From contig CP141137.1 of NCBI GenBank assembly GCA_035236585.1, forward strand, positions 50,924,057 to 50,988,056: DNA of 64,000 nucleotides, read 5' to 3'. The notes below the pieces were generated by a model that was not told where the DNA came from, did not search any database, and was given only the letters and a program-made list of their open reading frames with translations. The position numbers and the translations under genes were made by a program. Below, piece after piece: positions 49,501 through 62,564 of the stretch. This DNA is from Warburgia ugandensis. Lineage: Eukaryota; Streptophyta; Magnoliopsida; Canellales; Canellaceae. Every line of letters begins with the position of its first letter. Positions within the stretch are counted from its first letter, which is position 1.

Positions 49501-49880
49501 TTACTATATTTTAAAAATAAGGTAAGTTATAAATTATATAATTAATGTACTTAATGTTTATATATCTTCACTATTTTCCATATTGAATCTTTTGTTGAGG
49601 ATGGCACAAGTCTTCAATCCTCAAATGTGATAGGAACCATGCTTCTTATTGTAACGCAAAGAAAACTACTATAAGTGGGTGCACTCTAGCCAATCTCTTG
49701 CCCTCTATTGTTGTATTGGACAGTTTCTTTTATTCCCTTAGAATTTCTCTTGATAACATTTTCCATTGTTGTTCACCCTCTACCCTTTCTCTTTGAAGTA
49801 ATGCTCATGTTATCCTCGTTTATGCTAGTCATTGTGGCCGTAGTCTTCAATTTGATGTTCTTTTCATTCCATTGTTACTG
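46560..49880 (-). pseudogene. CACTA second-ORF protein with Ulp1-like (C48) protease domain, degenerate
   Basis: Read from high to low coordinates: TSINEDNMSITSKRKGRG and YNNRGQEIG (49.85-49.65 kb), DVPNDEKMCAL (near 49.46 kb), KFFGKERLPKVQDDEEAYNE (48.66-48.60 kb), then MGQCLLALDSYQNIMAVG and LHEIRMPPHTKWVSIAMALN (48.31-48.15 kb), as in the plant-transposon domain before the protease. Next come EGVLTEDVVEVPLMEEDLLQ (47.70-47.63 kb) and ALMIPYNSG (47.35-47.32 kb). NWILLVLDVHDGH (47.22-47.18 kb) holds Asn where C48 proteases have the catalytic His. CPKQQSDGECRYYILTYMR (46.87-46.81 kb) keeps the catalytic Cys. The tail near 46.60 kb reads NPNEIRTE, then a stop. Introns fit between blocks. Several stops; not functional as read. 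Confidence 0.75.
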
Positions 49881-50903
49881 TAAAGAAGAACATAATGATA
49901 TTATAACAATGACATAAAAAAGGCCATTTAATTCATTTAAAGAAACTAAACTGACATGACAAATGCGGCAAACAAACCAAAAGTAAATCAGATAAAAAAT
50001 GCATGAAAATAGAAACTTTCTAAAGAATAGATATTTTTAAACTTAAACTTTCTTAAAACTAAACCTAGAAACTAAATGCATGATTATAAGTAAAGTAATG
50101 TTAACTTACATGATTCTAAGTAAATCAGTATGTAAGTAAAGCAATGTTAACTTTCATAAATCTAGCCATCAAATAGCACATCTATATACGCATTCATGTG
50201 TACTCATATAAACATGATTGAAACAATTTAGCTTTATGTAAACAACTACTATCATGCAACAATTAAGAGATACATCTTAAAGCATTTACTAGTAAGCCTG
50301 CATGTATGTCTTGTTGCATCTTGTTCATGCCCATTTCTAAAAACACATTATAAGTCATTCTATAAAAATGATCAAGTGGGTACTAGGACCACTTATTGAT
50401 TAGTTATGGGAAACAAGGGTGTATTTGCTTCAGTTTTAGTCCCTTTTAGTGCATTTATATTCTTAAGAATTTAGTTATCACTTGTACTCAAGAACATACA
50501 CACTCCCATCTTTTGTTCTTCAGAATTTAGAGAAATTATCCCTACATTTCTACCAAAAATCTAGCAGAGTCTCTTCTATTTTTTGGACTTATGCATTTTA
50601 CACTTGCAAATATGGTCTCCTTGATAAATACAGTTTAGGTAAAAAAAAGAGAGGAGACTCCATCTCCATTGATTCACATAAACATACAACATCTAACATA
50701 TATGGCAAATAAACCAAAAGCAAAACAGATAAAGGATGCATGAAAATATAAACCTACTTAGTATAGATATTTGTAAAAGGGCTACAAAACCCATAGACCT
50801 TTCACTAGTCTTTAAATCCACTACTTCGAGTTCACATCTCTTAATGGGAACTATGCATCCCATACTGAGTCTGTGAACATAGGTTGTTAATGATCATTCA
50901 TAA

Positions 50904-50950
50904 GAATCAAATACATATATTAATTCTAAAAGAATATATGTATTTGATTC
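50904..50950. repeat. Perfect 18-bp inverted repeat, 11-base loop
   Basis: GAATCAAATACATATATT (50904-50921) pairs exactly with AATATATGTATTTGATTC (50933-50950). No T-run follows; in a plant genome this is more likely an AT-rich MITE or hairpin than a terminator. Confidence 0.85.
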
Positions 50951-52677
50951 ACACTAAGCTTCTAAAACTTACTTGCACCACAAAATATTGTAGAAATACT
51001 ACTCCTATAGAACTAAAGAAATGTGATAACCAAAGAAGTACAAAAACTGCATCGTTGATCTGGGTGTCATCAATCAGCATCGTCGATTAAGAAAGAAAAT
51101 AAGAAATATAAGAGAAAGATTTAAAGTTTGGTGTTACCTGCCATGTAAAGTGTATTAGATCAATTATTCTCATGTCACATTGCTATAATTTTCTTAGTAG
51201 CCATTGAGATTGTATCCAAGTATATAAATGATCCAAATAATTTTCTGTAGGTTCAATTCTATCGCTGTGAACTTGCTGCAAGATATTAGGTTACCATGGA
51301 TGAAAATCTAGACATTGCCAATAGTGAATAATTTCAACATATGAACAGCTTGGAAGATTTTTCCTTTTTCATACAACGTTTATTACCAAAAACTTTATGG
51401 CTACAATCATAATGGCTATTGAGAATATTATCATAGTACAACTTGAGAATGTTTGATATATATCCTGATACTTGTAGAAACTTTAACCATGGTTTTTAGG
51501 AGACTCTTTTCTCAGATCAATATGTGTAAACTTAAAATCAAATATGATTAACCTCATTTTATTGGTTGGATTAGATTAAAAGATAGAAAGAAAAAAAAAA
51601 AAAACTCAGCAAATTTTTTTTATTTTATTTTTTCCTTTTTCTTTTACTTCATCATCTTCTTCTTCTTCTTTCATATGCAACTAAAACAATTCATATCTTT
51701 GTCAAAGAGTTTCAATAGAAGAAGATCTAGAATGACTTTCAAAAACTTTCCCATGAAGCGACTATTATTGAGGTCAAACTCATGGAAGATTTTCGATGAC
51801 ATGAAATTTGCACCCCTAAATTGTAGGAACAAATGCCAAGAATGTAGTTAAAAAAGAAGAAGAAGAAGAAGATCAAGAAACAAAATGAGACCTACAAGAT
51901 TTACATCTTCAAGGATTTGAAGTAGGTCTACACACACATCGGTACATGAAAATCATGTCTCTTGAAATTTAACTAGTCCCTTATGTCCACCAAAATAAGA
52001 AGATCAATCCTCATAAAAATACAAATTGCTGTAGTAAATGGATGAGAAGATCTACTAAGGCATTGAAAATTACCAAATCCTATTTTATTTAAAGAGATGC
52101 ATCCGATTAACAACACTATAAAAGTTGTAGTTTTATTTCAAATGGTTATAACCCCAAACAAAATCCTAGAACACCAAAAAGCCAAAAAAGCCAAAACTCA
52201 TTTAAGAACTGTTCAACTTTGTCACTACCTTGGTGGGTTTTGGAACAACATACTTGGCAAGGTCACCAAGAAGAATACGATGAATAGAAGTTTGTATCTC
52301 CTGAGAAGTATTGGTAGCTTCTTATCACCGTTAACATGTAAAGCTTAAATTTTTTTTAGTCTTCTTATTTTATTTTAGTTAACAAGCCAAAAAAAGAAGA
52401 GGTTAAGTTGTCACACGTTATCACAGAAGGAATCTCTAGAACAAGCAATTAAATAGTCTACATATTTCAGGACTCTGTTAAATATAATAAATTTTACATG
52501 GTAGGTAACTTCCAATCTTTCTCCCACAATTCTTATTTTCTTTCTAATATTTCTATTTTTTTTCTATGACATTATATTTTATGTGAAGCCCTTTTTCACT
52601 TGCTCTCTAATGTTTTTGTTTCTTTTAGAACCAATTTAAAAATATTAGATAGTATCAAGAATGCTCTCTCTCATGTT

Positions 52678-52809
52678 TAGAAAGATAAGAACAAAAACTC
52701 AAAGTTTCCTTTATCTTATCTCTTTTAAAAATATAAAAATAATATTATAAATAATTATGTATAGAAAGATAAGAACAAAAACTCAAAGTTTCCTTTATCT
52801 TATCTCTTT
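52678..52809. repeat. Direct repeat of 48 bp, period 84 bp
   Basis: The word beginning TAGAAAGATAAGAACAAAAA occurs identically over 48 bp at 52678-52725 and 52762-52809, separated by an AT-only spacer. Confidence 0.85.
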
Positions 52810-53289
52810 CATTTAGAACTTAAATAAAATCTTGGTTTGCCTCCTCTAAATAGATTAAACACGTCTCCCTTAAAAGTTGGATGGGTATTCTCTTAGTATA
52901 ATAGTATAAATTCAAATTCGAAAAACATGGATGCATATACTTCTAATCATAGGAAACAAGCAATTATAGTCCAAATTCAACAACCCAAAACACATACAAT
53001 TGTTTTTAGATTGTAGAGTTGTCTATCATTGTGAATTTTGTCTTGCAAGAGTAGATGATCTTAACACAAATATAGTCCCTCCCACATAGACAATGGACCC
53101 CACCTAAAGTAGATCCGAATTGTTCATCTGATACTTATCTTGTTTAATCTCTAATGAACCAAAACTAATTAAACCAGAGAGGAATAATATTCCAAGATGC
53201 ATTAACCACATCTTGAAATGAGGCCTCTCTTAGATTGCCATGTGTCCTACTTAACCCAAGCAAAATTTAGCTCAATTAACTCTTTTTAC

Positions 53290-55612
53290 CCATGATAAGG
53301 TACATGGAGGATATGAGGTTGGAAAAAGAAATGAGATGGGGGAAGTTATTCTAGATTTTACTTTATCATATAATCTAACTCTAGCAAATGTGTGCTTTAA
53401 GAAGGGGGATGAATGCTTAATAACCTTTTAAAGTATACTAAATAAAAGCCAAATAGACTCATTTCTAATCAAGAATACTGAAAGACCAATGTATAAGGAT
53501 TGTAACGTAATAGCTAGTCAAAGTCTAACCATACAACATAAGTTAAGATAAGGAAGAAAGAAAATGAACTTAATAAGTGTCCAAAAATTAAGTGGTGGAG
53601 AGAAGATAATATTGTTCATAAAAAAAGTTAATGATAGAAGGAATGTAGAATAATGAAAAGAAGTAAACACAATGTAGTCCATTAAGAAAGTGGCAAAAGA
53701 TGTTCTAAGAGTATCCAAAAGTAAAAGGCAACTAGTAAAGAAAAATTGGTACTATAATAAAAAAAGTATAAAAAGTTATTAGAGAAATGAATGTACTTTA
53801 AAGCATGGTAAATGACTAGAAATAACAAAAACATAGAGCAATATGAGCATGCTAAAAAGGTGGACAAGAGAGTAGTAAATGAGACTAAAGCCAAGGTATA
53901 TGATGATCTCTATAATAGATAGGGTCAAGAGAGGGTGAGAAAGATATGTTCAAATTTGCAAAAATAAGAGATGGAAAGAGTAAGGATCTAAACTACATTA
54001 AATGCATTAAAAGTGATAACCATATGATACTAGTCAAAGAGTTTGAGATCAATTAAAGGTGAAAAAATTATTCTCCAAAATTATTAAATGACAATGGCCC
54101 TAAGAATATAGAGATTGAAAGAGCCGTAAACTCAAATTACATTGGACTATATAGATACAATCAGACGATTGAAATACCTAAAAAATGCCTTGAGAAAGTT
54201 GAAATCAGGAAAAGCCTTGGGGTGAGATGACATACCAATAAAGGTTTGGAAATATGTGAGAAATATTGGTGTAGTTGGTTGACAAAGTTATTTAACAAGA
54301 TTTTAAAATTAAAGAAAATGCCAGATGAATGGAGGAAAAGTTATATCTTACTAATCTATAAGAATAATGGGGACATACAGAGTTGCACTCATTATCATTG
54401 GATCAAGCTTATGAGCCATACTATAAAATTTTGAAAATGAGTGATTGAGAAGAGGCTACAACATGAGATAAATGTATTGGAAAGCTAATTTAGTTTCAGA
54501 GCTATTTTTCTCATTAGACAATTGATGGAGAAATATAGAGAGAGAGGAGGGAGGACCTCCACATGGGTTTTATTAAATTTGAAAAAGCTTATGATAGGGT
54601 TCTTAGAGAGTTAATATAGTAGATGTTGGGCAAGAAAGGGATTTATTAGGGATACATAAACATGATTAAGTATATGTATGAGGGAGCGATAACAAATGTT
54701 AGGACCATTAATGGAGAGACCAATGATTTTTCTATCACCATAGGATTGTACCAAGGATCAGCATTAAGCTTGTACCTCTTCATGTTGGTTATGGATGAGT
54801 TAATGAAACATCTACACGAGAAGATTCCATTGTGCACATTATTTGTAGATGCCATAATTTTGATTGATAAGATAAAGTAGGCGTAAAAACGAAGCTTGAG
54901 TTATAGAGAGATAGTACAAAGTTTTAAAGGATTTAAATTAGCCAAACTAAGAGAAAGTATATGAAATACAATTTTAGAAATAAGAGGAGTGAGAGAGAAG
55001 CACCAATAAAGATTGATAACTTAGAAGTACCACAAAAAGATCACTTATTAATAATTCATGAGAGTAGAGAGATTGAGAGGAATGTTACCCAAAGAATTCA
55101 GGTGAGTTAGAATAGATGGAAATGCGCCTTTGTAATTTTGTACATATGGCAAGCGTCACTCAAATTGAAAGAAAAATTCCATAGGATGTGTGTAAGGCCG
55201 ACCATGCAGAGTGTTAGATTGTCAAGGAACATCATATACATAGGATAGAGTGTAGCCAATATAAGGATGTTGAGATGTATGGGTAGAAGACAAGAAATAA
55301 TAAAGTTAGAAATGAAAACATTTGAAGAAACTTATGAATAGCATCAATAGGTAACAAGAGATGACATGGTAGACTTAGATGGTTTGGACATGTCAAATGG
55401 AGACAGAAAACAGCATTGATTAGCAGGAATGAGTTGATCCAAGTCAAAGAATTTAAAAGGGCAAGAGGAAGGGCTAAAAGGACGTGGTTTAGAAGTAGTG
55501 AGAAAAGATTTAAAAATTGTTAAACTTAATAAAACAATCACTTGTAGAGGTAGATGGAAGAATGAGATTCGTGTATCCGACCCTCGTGGAAATAAGGCTT
55601 TGATGATGATAA
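53290..55612 (+). mobile_element. RTE-clade LINE, 5'-truncated, plus strand
   Basis: Begins inside the endonuclease (KVHGGYEVGKRNEMGEVILD; LTLANVCFKKGDECLITF). RT follows with KKMPDEWRKSYI (54310), FIKFEKAYDRVLRELI (54570), ITIGLYQGSALSLYLFMLVM and, at the catalytic box, FVDAIIL where FADD is expected, so the second Asp is lost. It ends with the RTE 3' sequence and a short (GAT)n tail at 55600-55612. Many stops and frame shifts. Target duplication not seen. Confidence 0.88.
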
Positions 55613-56460
55613 ACCCTAAAAAGGAATAAAATACCTAGAAAAAACAAAACTCCTTCCCTATTGCTTTCGCACTTCTTGCTCTTTCTAATTTTCTTCTTCT
55701 ATATTCTTACATGCAACAATCCTAGAGCAACGGCTAAAAATAGACGAAACATTTTTTACCTTAAAAAAGGCAAAGAAAAAAACCATTTTCGCTATACTCA
55801 TCTTCTTCCTCACCATTTCAAGGTTAATGATTCATAGAGCTCCATCTAGCATGAGTCACACACTCACATTGTGATGCAAGGTTCCATGGGTTCTTCTGCT
55901 TTAAGATCGGCAAAGGGCTCAGCCACAAAAATCCAACTTTTTTCTTCTTTCAATGGGTTCAATATTTGCAAACAATATGCATTCTTTGACGAAATCTTTC
56001 ATCTCTTCTGCGTTTGGTTCTGCTAAATGAAGGAAGAAAACAAAAAGTTTGAACCTTCCTTCCCCTTTGCGGAATGGGCACATAATTTTTATTTTTATTT
56101 TTGAGATTTAAAATTATTTTTTTTTTCCCTTGAAGTTGGTCAACGGGATTAGCTATGGCTGGTCATGAATACACATGGCAAACTGGGCGCCTCATTCCGA
56201 AACGCCCTGATATTAATTGGAAGGGTTGGGCTCTGAATTGCTTGTCGAGTATTTAAAAAAACAAATATAAGCAATCGATTAATCACTGCCAAGTGAAGAT
56301 GGGATTTGATATCCTTAAAACTACCTTGAATTATCTGTCTACCTTTCCCCCAACCCAAAATTTCTAGAACACAGAGATGGGTGGAGTGTCCCCAAACCTG
56401 GGGCTGGAAAGATAAACTAGCAGTGCAGAGAATTTATTACCACGTTGTCCTAGTCTGTGC
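55613..56460. other. Intergenic; upstream region of the alpha-dioxygenase gene
   Basis: No gene supported. A T-rich run lies near 56115-56130. Confidence 0.4.
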
Positions 56461-56464
56461 CCTC

Positions 56465-56470
56465 TATAAG
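56465..56470 (+). promoter_or_regulatory. Possible TATA box of the alpha-dioxygenase gene
   Basis: TATAAG 95 bp before the ATG at 56565. The spacing fits a leader of about 65 bp. A sequence match only. Confidence 0.4.
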
Positions 56471-56564
56471 TCTGTCTCCGTCTTTCTACGCAACCTTGTT
56501 TGCCTCTGCTCACGGCTGAAAAGAATTCTCCTCTCTGTTTAATCCCCTCCCCCTCGCAAGAAAA

Positions 56565-56660
56565 ATGGCCTTCTCTTCCTCTCTCTTGAATCTCATTCAT
56601 CCAGAGCTCCGGCATATTGTAGCGAAGATGACTCTCTTTGACACTATTTTATTCACTGTT

Positions 56661-56740
<80 letters not shown>

Positions 56741-59700
56741 TGATTAAACTTAGTTCTGGTTCTGGGTTTTGTAGATTATACATTTGGTGGACAGAATGGG
56801 GATATGGCATAGGGTCCCGGTTATTCTTGGGTTGCCCTATCTTGGAATTAGAAGGTATCTGCACCAACGCTACAATCTCTTGCACGTAGGAGAAAGCAAG
56901 CGGATAGGCCAGGAGTACGACACCCAAAAGTTCTGCTACCGGACGGCCGATGGGAGCTGCAACCACCCGCGCGACGACCGTGTCGGTAGCCAAGGGACCC
57001 TTTTCGGCCGAAACATGCCGCCTGCATCTTCTGAATACAAGGTAAACCAGGGACATTACTGACAGAGTTAAAATCTTCCATTTGCAAATGATCTTGATCG
57101 GGATCGGTGCGGATGCAAGGGGGCCCACATGATCGTACTCCTTGTACCAATCAAAGCTAAGCCACGTCCATGGTCCCACTAGCATTCATGGAAGTGGTTG
57201 GTGGGTGCATGTCACCTGACTCGTTCCTTGGTTGAGAATTGAAAATGGCTAGGTTGGTTGGTTCCACAAGAAGATGTGGACATCTTTTCCTTTGGTACCG
57301 TGGAAAACTAGCTTTCCTGGCCTTGTTTCACAGTCAAGTTCTTGCATATATGATCTCATTGAGTGTGCCCCTCTGGGACTTGATTAATTGTTATTTCTAT
57401 CACTCTCTAACTACCAGAGGCCAGTGGACTCCCCTCGGTGATCTCCTTGTAGAGATCATTCATGAGTTGAAAATTTGATCAAAGCATCGTAACAAGACAA
57501 GCCACTCCTCGTCATTTCTACAGGCAAATAAATGGTTAAGTGGTGGGGCTTTATTGAAATTCGATCGAAAATCAGGTGAAGCAATATCAAGCAACTAAAT
57601 TAAATTGAGAAACAGAAAATTTACACAGAAAACTCTCAAATTAAAATGAAAGAAAACTTTCACTATGAGAAGAAACTTTACTATTGACATTCACTACGAG
57701 AAGAAACTTTACTATTGACAGACCATGTCTACAATGTAGGCAGTGAGTTCGCAAAGAAGAGTGGATTTCTTTTATCCAAAAGGAACTGATTGACTATCCA
57801 TGAATGAGCCTTTCTAGGATAGTTATTTTATTCCCTGCCGTTGGATGCCTAATAACGGGGATACTGTGGATATAACTTTATGGGTAAATTTTAGAAACAG
57901 TTTGTCTCGAGATGAATCAATCCATGAAAAAGTTTACTCGTGGATGTAGATATTTGGTGCCAAACAGCCCAATACCACCTTCGTATAAATTTACTTTCTG
58001 GCTTTGGCAATTTCAAGAGTCAGTTTTTTTTTTTTTTTTTTTCCACTTATTTTAGTCTTCTGACCCATATTTTAGGGTCAACCTGGAAAGAAACTCTTTG
58101 CATTTATCTATAATTTTGTTTCTAATTGAAGGTTTACTTGATCTAATTAATGCGTGAATTTTCTTGTCCTACAGTTGCTTGATCCTCACCCATCGGTAGT
58201 AGCAGCAAAGCTTTTGACAAGGAAGAAGTTTATAGACACTGGAAAACAATTTAATATGATAGCTTGCTCGTGGATACAATTCATGATCCACGATTGGGTA
58301 GATCATTTGGAGGATACCCAACAGGTATACCTTCTGACTCCTATAGCATATTCCATGCCCTGTGTAGTCTAACATTTCATTACAAGGCTTTGATTATATT
58401 GGTAGACAGGCAGATAAATAAATAATGTGGCTCTTAACATGAGTATAGTTAAGAATAAACAATAAACCATTGAGGACTCAACTATTAAAGGTACTAACCA
58501 AGCATGAGGAGGGTGACAGGTATCAGACATAAATATTGGTAGCCTATTTCTGTCAACTTAAACTTTTAGGCTAAATGATAAACCAACAGCTGGTACGATA
58601 AGAAGGAGAAAGACACCACCAACCACTGATATATACAGAATGGGGACAGAGTGCTAAGAGAGAGTATAGTTAGGAGCACTGTCAACGTAAATACCATGCC
58701 ATATCGTGATAATGAAGGAACCATGAAGTGGTATTGGAATTTATGAGCTACTATGCATTTCCTAGACTATCAACTTCATTTTACTAAACTGACCAAATAG
58801 ATGGAAAATATAAGAGGTAAATTTTTTAGGGTAAGTTACTAGATTTAGTGGATGATTTATCTTAGAACTTGAATCCTAAGAAAGATTATATGCACAATAA
58901 TTCAACCAAGTCAAACTTAATTTGTACCTTAATTGATTCGCCCAATCAAAATAGAATGTACTTTTGTCTCCTAAATTTGAATGCCTTGTAAATCACAAAT
59001 GTACTACAAATCTTGATAAATATGAAATATAGGCTAATCCTAGTGTGAGATTATAGATATTGGCTGCAAAATGTAAAAGGCACAGCCTCGGTGCATGAAG
59101 CTCCCGCTTATACAGGGTCTAGAGAAGGGGCAAACCACAAGGGTTAATAGTACGCAGTCTTACCTTGCATTTTTGCAATAGGCTATTTCCACGCCTTGAC
59201 CCGTGACCTTAATGTCACATGACGATAACTCTACCATTACACCAAGGCTCCCCTTCATGGATATTGGCTGCAAAATGTGCATCCATTAAATATCCAATAA
59301 TTTTCAAATAAGCTAAACATGTGTCAAACTAAGGCTTCAAAATGCATACTAGTAAACCTTTAAAGCCCGCTACACATAAGATATCACACCTAATAAGCCT
59401 TTAAAGCCTAACACCTCTAGAGAGAGAGAGAGAGAGTGTCAACTTTCACTCACCCTACAGCTTTAGAAGAAGATAGGATTTGGTGCAAGAAATATACTAG
59501 GGGGTCAACCCTTTATTTAAGAGTTGCTTCCTTCTAATCCATCTTCCATAAGCAACGTAGGACTATTATTTCATGTCCGCTGTACGGAGATACCAATCTA
59601 TACCTCTTATGAAAAAGGTGATGTATGTCACTAATAGTCCTTTTAACTTACAAACAAATCTAATAAATTGGTAATCCTAGTTTCTCTCATCAACTAGTAA

Positions 59701-62505
59701 TGGGAAAGTAGTAAAAAGGAAAAAGAAAACTAGTGATGGTAAACTATAGATCGCTTCTTTTCCAATGACAAGGTGAAGGTAATGCCATATGCATTATAAT
59801 TCTTCTCAGCCCAATGCGTGGCAGGTCTTTCTTTGGAGCTGTTTGCTACGGGAATAAGAATTATGGATTTAGCTGTTCTTGTAATAGTTAAAATTTTCCA
59901 CTGTATTTTTACAACGGAAAACTTTTACTATTCTAGAGCAGCTTAATCTATGATGATTTTTATTCCCATTGCAGACAACCACTTTGATTGCGCCATGTTA
60001 GATTGATCGTAGCCTGCCCAAAATCAATCAGTTGATGAGTCCTGCAGCATGTCCATCACCACCTTTTAATCCTTAATTCTTGGATCTTTACGAGTTTGTA
60101 ATGTTTCTTTATAGATTTTAATTAGCCAGTACAACCACAAACTTTGGGAGCAACCAATGAGCTAGCGGATTACCTTGATAATTGCGGTGTGCTCTTCCCC
60201 ATTCTTTATACCATAGAAACTTAGGAAGCATGGTAAATGCATCAATTCTATGTATACGCTCCCTTCAATATTCCTACCTTAATGGCTTAATCTAAGTTTC
60301 GTATAAAAAAAAGATAGCCCAATGCCATACGTGATCTAGAAAAAGGGTGGACCACAAAGATCTATAGTACGTAGTTTTACCTTGCATTTTGCAAGAGGCT
60401 GTTCCCTGTCTCAAACCTGTGATCTCAAGATCACATGATGACAACTTTACATTTGCACTATGGCTCCCCTTCTCAGAAGTTTCATATACAAGCTACAAAT
60501 ATTGATAGGGTTTGCAATTTGATGCAGGTGGAAATCAGAACTCCAGACAGCGTGGCTGATGGATGCCCGTTGAAATCATTCAAGTTCCTTAAAAGCAAAG
60601 AAGTGTTCATAAAATCTTCTCCAATGCAGACTGGATTCCTCAATACTAGGACGCCTTGGTGGTAAGACCACTCGCTGTTTTTCAACTCGGTTTATTATAT
60701 GATCAGGCTCCATTACTTCAAGGAAATGATTCAAAAATCCAAATGAGAGCACAGTTATTCAGATAATCCATTTGGTGGGCCCAAGTTTGATGATTACCGT
60801 AAACCTGCCTTAGATCGAGAACTTAATCATCTGCTAGTGACTACCAGTTAGCGTCTTAGCTCAAGAAAAAGTAATATTCCGGTTCGGACAGACCAAACTC
60901 AACTGATACAATGATTAGGACATAGGATTATCACCCGTCCATGTTGGAGCTCACCAAATAGACACTTCTTATCACCAATATGCACTGGATTGATGCACTT
61001 AAGAGTTCTACGTCAGAATATCTGGACAGTAAATGACAGGCCCCGTGCATGTAGCTTCCGCATATGTAGTGTTTGGAGAAGGAGCATCTGTTCCCACGCC
61101 TTGAATCCGTAATCTCAAAATCACACAATGACAACCAAGGCTGCCCTTCATCTAGAGAGTAAATGACCCCAGAAAAAATATTGGATCTGGCTTTGACTAG
61201 CAGCTCTAACAATAACTTACGACTTGGTGGACTGAGGCTGACGTATCTTCCATTTTAAATGCCTTGTTATTATCAGGGATGGCAGTGTTGTATATGGGAA
61301 CAACAACGAGGGAATGGTGAAGGTCAGATCATTCAAAGATGGGAAGCTGAAGATCTCCGAAGACGGACTCCTTCAACATGACAAGAAAGGAATTCCCATA
61401 TCCGGCGATGTTCGTAATTGTTGGGCAGGCTTCTCTGTCTTACAGGCCTTGTTCATCAAAGAACACAATGCTGTGTGTGATATGCTTAAGGTAACTCTGA
61501 TCTCGTTTACGTTAACAAGTACAGTTTGTAGATGCAGGACAATATGCTTCTCAAATGTCATTCAGTTCCTACGCTAATTTATGGAGGCTCGATATCTTTG
61601 TTGATTAAGGCGATTTGTTTTTTGTTAGATGCATTATCCCCATCTCGATGACGAGAAGCTATACCAGCATGCAAGACTAGTAACCTCAGCGGTCATAGCT
61701 AAGATCCACACCATTGATTGGACCATTGAGCTCCTAAAGACCAATCTTCTATATGCAGGGATGAGAAACAACTGGTAAGAGAAGTTTATAATGACCCTTT
61801 ATGGAAGAGAAGCAATCTTTCATTTACTTGCAGCGTAGATGGTACTATGTAATTCCAATTCAATAATAAGAGTTATAAACTGGAGGGAAATAAGATTATG
61901 TGGGAGAGATGGCCCAGTGGTTCAAGGTGCAACATTGAAAACTTTGACCTGAGGACAATATCTATGGATTGAGGTGTCCCCTGTTTTCTGCAGCCTTCAT
62001 CTCTATTCTCTCCCCAAAGATGCGGGGTTGGAACACTGTGTTCATCCGTGGTCAGCTATTTGCAGCCTTAAAACATAGATAAAATCTTTGAAGGACAAAC
62101 TGCCCATGTTGTTATCCATGGGCAAGCTGATTGCGTCTTTGTTATCCCCGTGCCAAACTTTGACCCTCCATAAATTCGCTTTTCTATCACACTAGTAATG
62201 TTCCTATAATCCAACGTTTCAGTTTCTTGAATGTGTTAGCTTGTTAGAAGATTATGACTTGACGGGTGATGCAGGTATGGATTTTTGGGGAAGAGAGTCA
62301 AGGATTTATGTGGATCCATCCTTGGACCAAATCTCAGTGGATTAGTGGGTCTCAAGAGACCAATATATCATGGAGTTCCCTATTCTCTCACAGAAGAGTT
62401 TGTAAGTGTTTATAGAATGCATTCCCTTCTGCCCGAAACTATCATCCTAAGGGACATCAGTCCTACTACTGCACCAAAGGACAAATGCCCACCAATAGTA
62501 GAAGA

Positions 62506-62564
<59 letters not shown>

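Larger units (their letters stand above)
45515..49880 (-). mobile_element. CACTA (En/Spm) element, 3' part with subterminal repeats and second ORF
   Basis: The left boundary resembles a decayed CACTA terminus (CACATTACTAGATAGGGGC at 45515-45533). At 45582-45780 a word like AAGCGACTT/AAGTCGCTT recurs in both orientations, as in CACTA subterminal repeats. A degenerate second ORF of CACTA type runs on the minus strand. The opposite terminus and the TNP2 transposase were not found up to 53.3 kb, so the element is partial. Confidence 0.75.
49881..53290. other. AT-rich intergenic or inner CACTA sequence
   Basis: No coding sequence recognised; TNP2 transposase was sought and not seen. Holds an ~75-bp direct repeat (49966-50040 and 50703-50778), a perfect 18-bp hairpin (50904-50950) and an 84-bp tandem duplication (52678-52809). 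Confidence 0.45.
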
